Assembly (NCBI GenBank): GCA_045532295.1
Contig: JAZSFP010000017.1
Span: 1 to 13,727 of the forward strand
Length of the DNA: 13,727 nt
DNA from: UBA10677 sp045532295
Lineage (GTDB): Bacteria > Bacillota > Clostridia > Christensenellales > Pumilibacteraceae
Direction: 5' to 3'
Positions 13,521 through 13,727 of this stretch are shown one piece after another. Numbering within the stretch: position 1 is the stretch's first letter; each line of letters opens with the position of its first letter. The notes under the pieces are model-generated. The model ran no database searches. It was given only the letters and a program-made list of their open reading frames with translations, and was not told the DNA's origin. The translations under genes and the position numbers were made by a program.

Positions 13521-13573
13521 CTATCGCATTGACAATAGCAATTTCTCACTGTATAATATAGGTAGAAAGGAGG
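13521..13573 (+). repeat. Direct repeat copy 2: promoter plus ribosome binding site cassette
   Basis: Second copy of the 13427-13480 segment. Flanks differ (CGC in place of TCT before ATTGACA; the spacing to the start is longer). It starts directly after the stop codon of the 11-codon frame. Confidence 0.9.
13529..13557 (+). promoter_or_regulatory. Consensus promoter in cassette 2
   Basis: Perfect TTGACA (13529-13534) and TATAAT (13552-13557), 17 bases apart, same spacer as cassette 1 except one base. Only the 9-base core ATTGACAAT of the palindrome is kept. Confidence 0.88.
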
Positions 13574-13580
13574 TGCGTTT

Positions 13581-13727
13581 ATGGGTAATGCGGACTTAAA
13601 TACTTATAAAAGCCTTAAGATAGGTTGTTTAATATTGCTTTGTTTAATAGGGATAGCGATAATTGTGCCTTTAATAGGTTGGCTAATTATGCCACGCTCC
13701 TGGTGGTATACGGAAGAGCAACATTTA
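13581..13727 (+). CDS. Small membrane protein, 3' partial, unknown function
   Basis: The frame is open to the window end (49 codons). AAAGGAGGT (13566-13574) precedes the ATG by 6 bases. The N-terminus MGNADLNTYKSLK is followed by one membrane segment at about residues 12-36 (IGCLILLCLIGIAIIVPLIG) and then MPRSWWYTEEQHL, the part exposed on the other side. It could be a single-pass sensor, an anchored enzyme or a pilin-like protein; nothing visible decides. It is driven by cassette 2 and perhaps also by read-through from cassette 1. Confidence 0.65.
   Translation, partial: MGNADLNTYKSLKIGCLILLCLIGIAIIVPLIGWLIMPRSWWYTEEQHL

Noticed and set aside
13427..13573. CRISPR array
   Set aside because: Only two copies, and the repeat is a promoter with a ribosome binding site; spacing and content do not fit.

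Overview
The window looks like a chromosomal segment of a low-to-mid-GC Gram-positive bacterium of the Clostridia type, probably an uncultured gut lineage. This is inferred from strong AAGGAGG ribosome binding sites, near-consensus TTGACA/TATAAT promoters, the argCJBD(F) order, a single-chain glycyl-tRNA synthetase and compact intergenic regions. I cannot name the genus. No tRNA, rRNA, CRISPR array, transposase, phage gene or attachment site was recognised, and no gene-free stretch exceeds about 235 bases.

Region 1 (1-5502, + strand) is an arginine operon: argC (5' end outside the window), argJ, argB, argD, argF, then a 97-residue hydrophobic protein of unknown function, closed by a bidirectional terminator. 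Together these enzymes turn glutamate into citrulline by the cyclic, acetyl-recycling route. ArgJ passes the acetyl group from acetylornithine back to glutamate, and ArgB has the N-terminal helix of arginine-inhibited kinases. Genes for the last steps (argG, argH) and carbamoyl phosphate synthesis are not in view.

Region 2 (5513-9816) holds a cytoplasmic-looking family 2 glycoside hydrolase on the minus strand. Divergent from it is a likely two-gene unit: an unknown membrane-anchored helical protein followed by guaB (IMP dehydrogenase), ending in a strong terminator.

Region 3 (9831-11525, + strand) is a two-gene membrane-protein operon of unknown function. The first protein has four transmembrane segments and a split CxxC...CxxC zinc-ribbon-like tail. 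The second has two transmembrane segments and a C-terminal coiled coil. Their promoter has nine consecutive G bases between -35 and -10, the arrangement that gives phase-variable promoters in other bacteria. This is the strongest candidate for something undescribed.

Region 4 (11539-13727) holds glycyl-tRNA synthetase on the minus strand. Divergent from it is a 60-residue protein with 16 cysteines and an internal duplication, then a terminator. After that come two near-identical promoter-plus-ribosome-binding-site cassettes 94 bases apart. The first drives only an 11-codon reading frame; the second drives a small membrane protein that runs off the end of the window.
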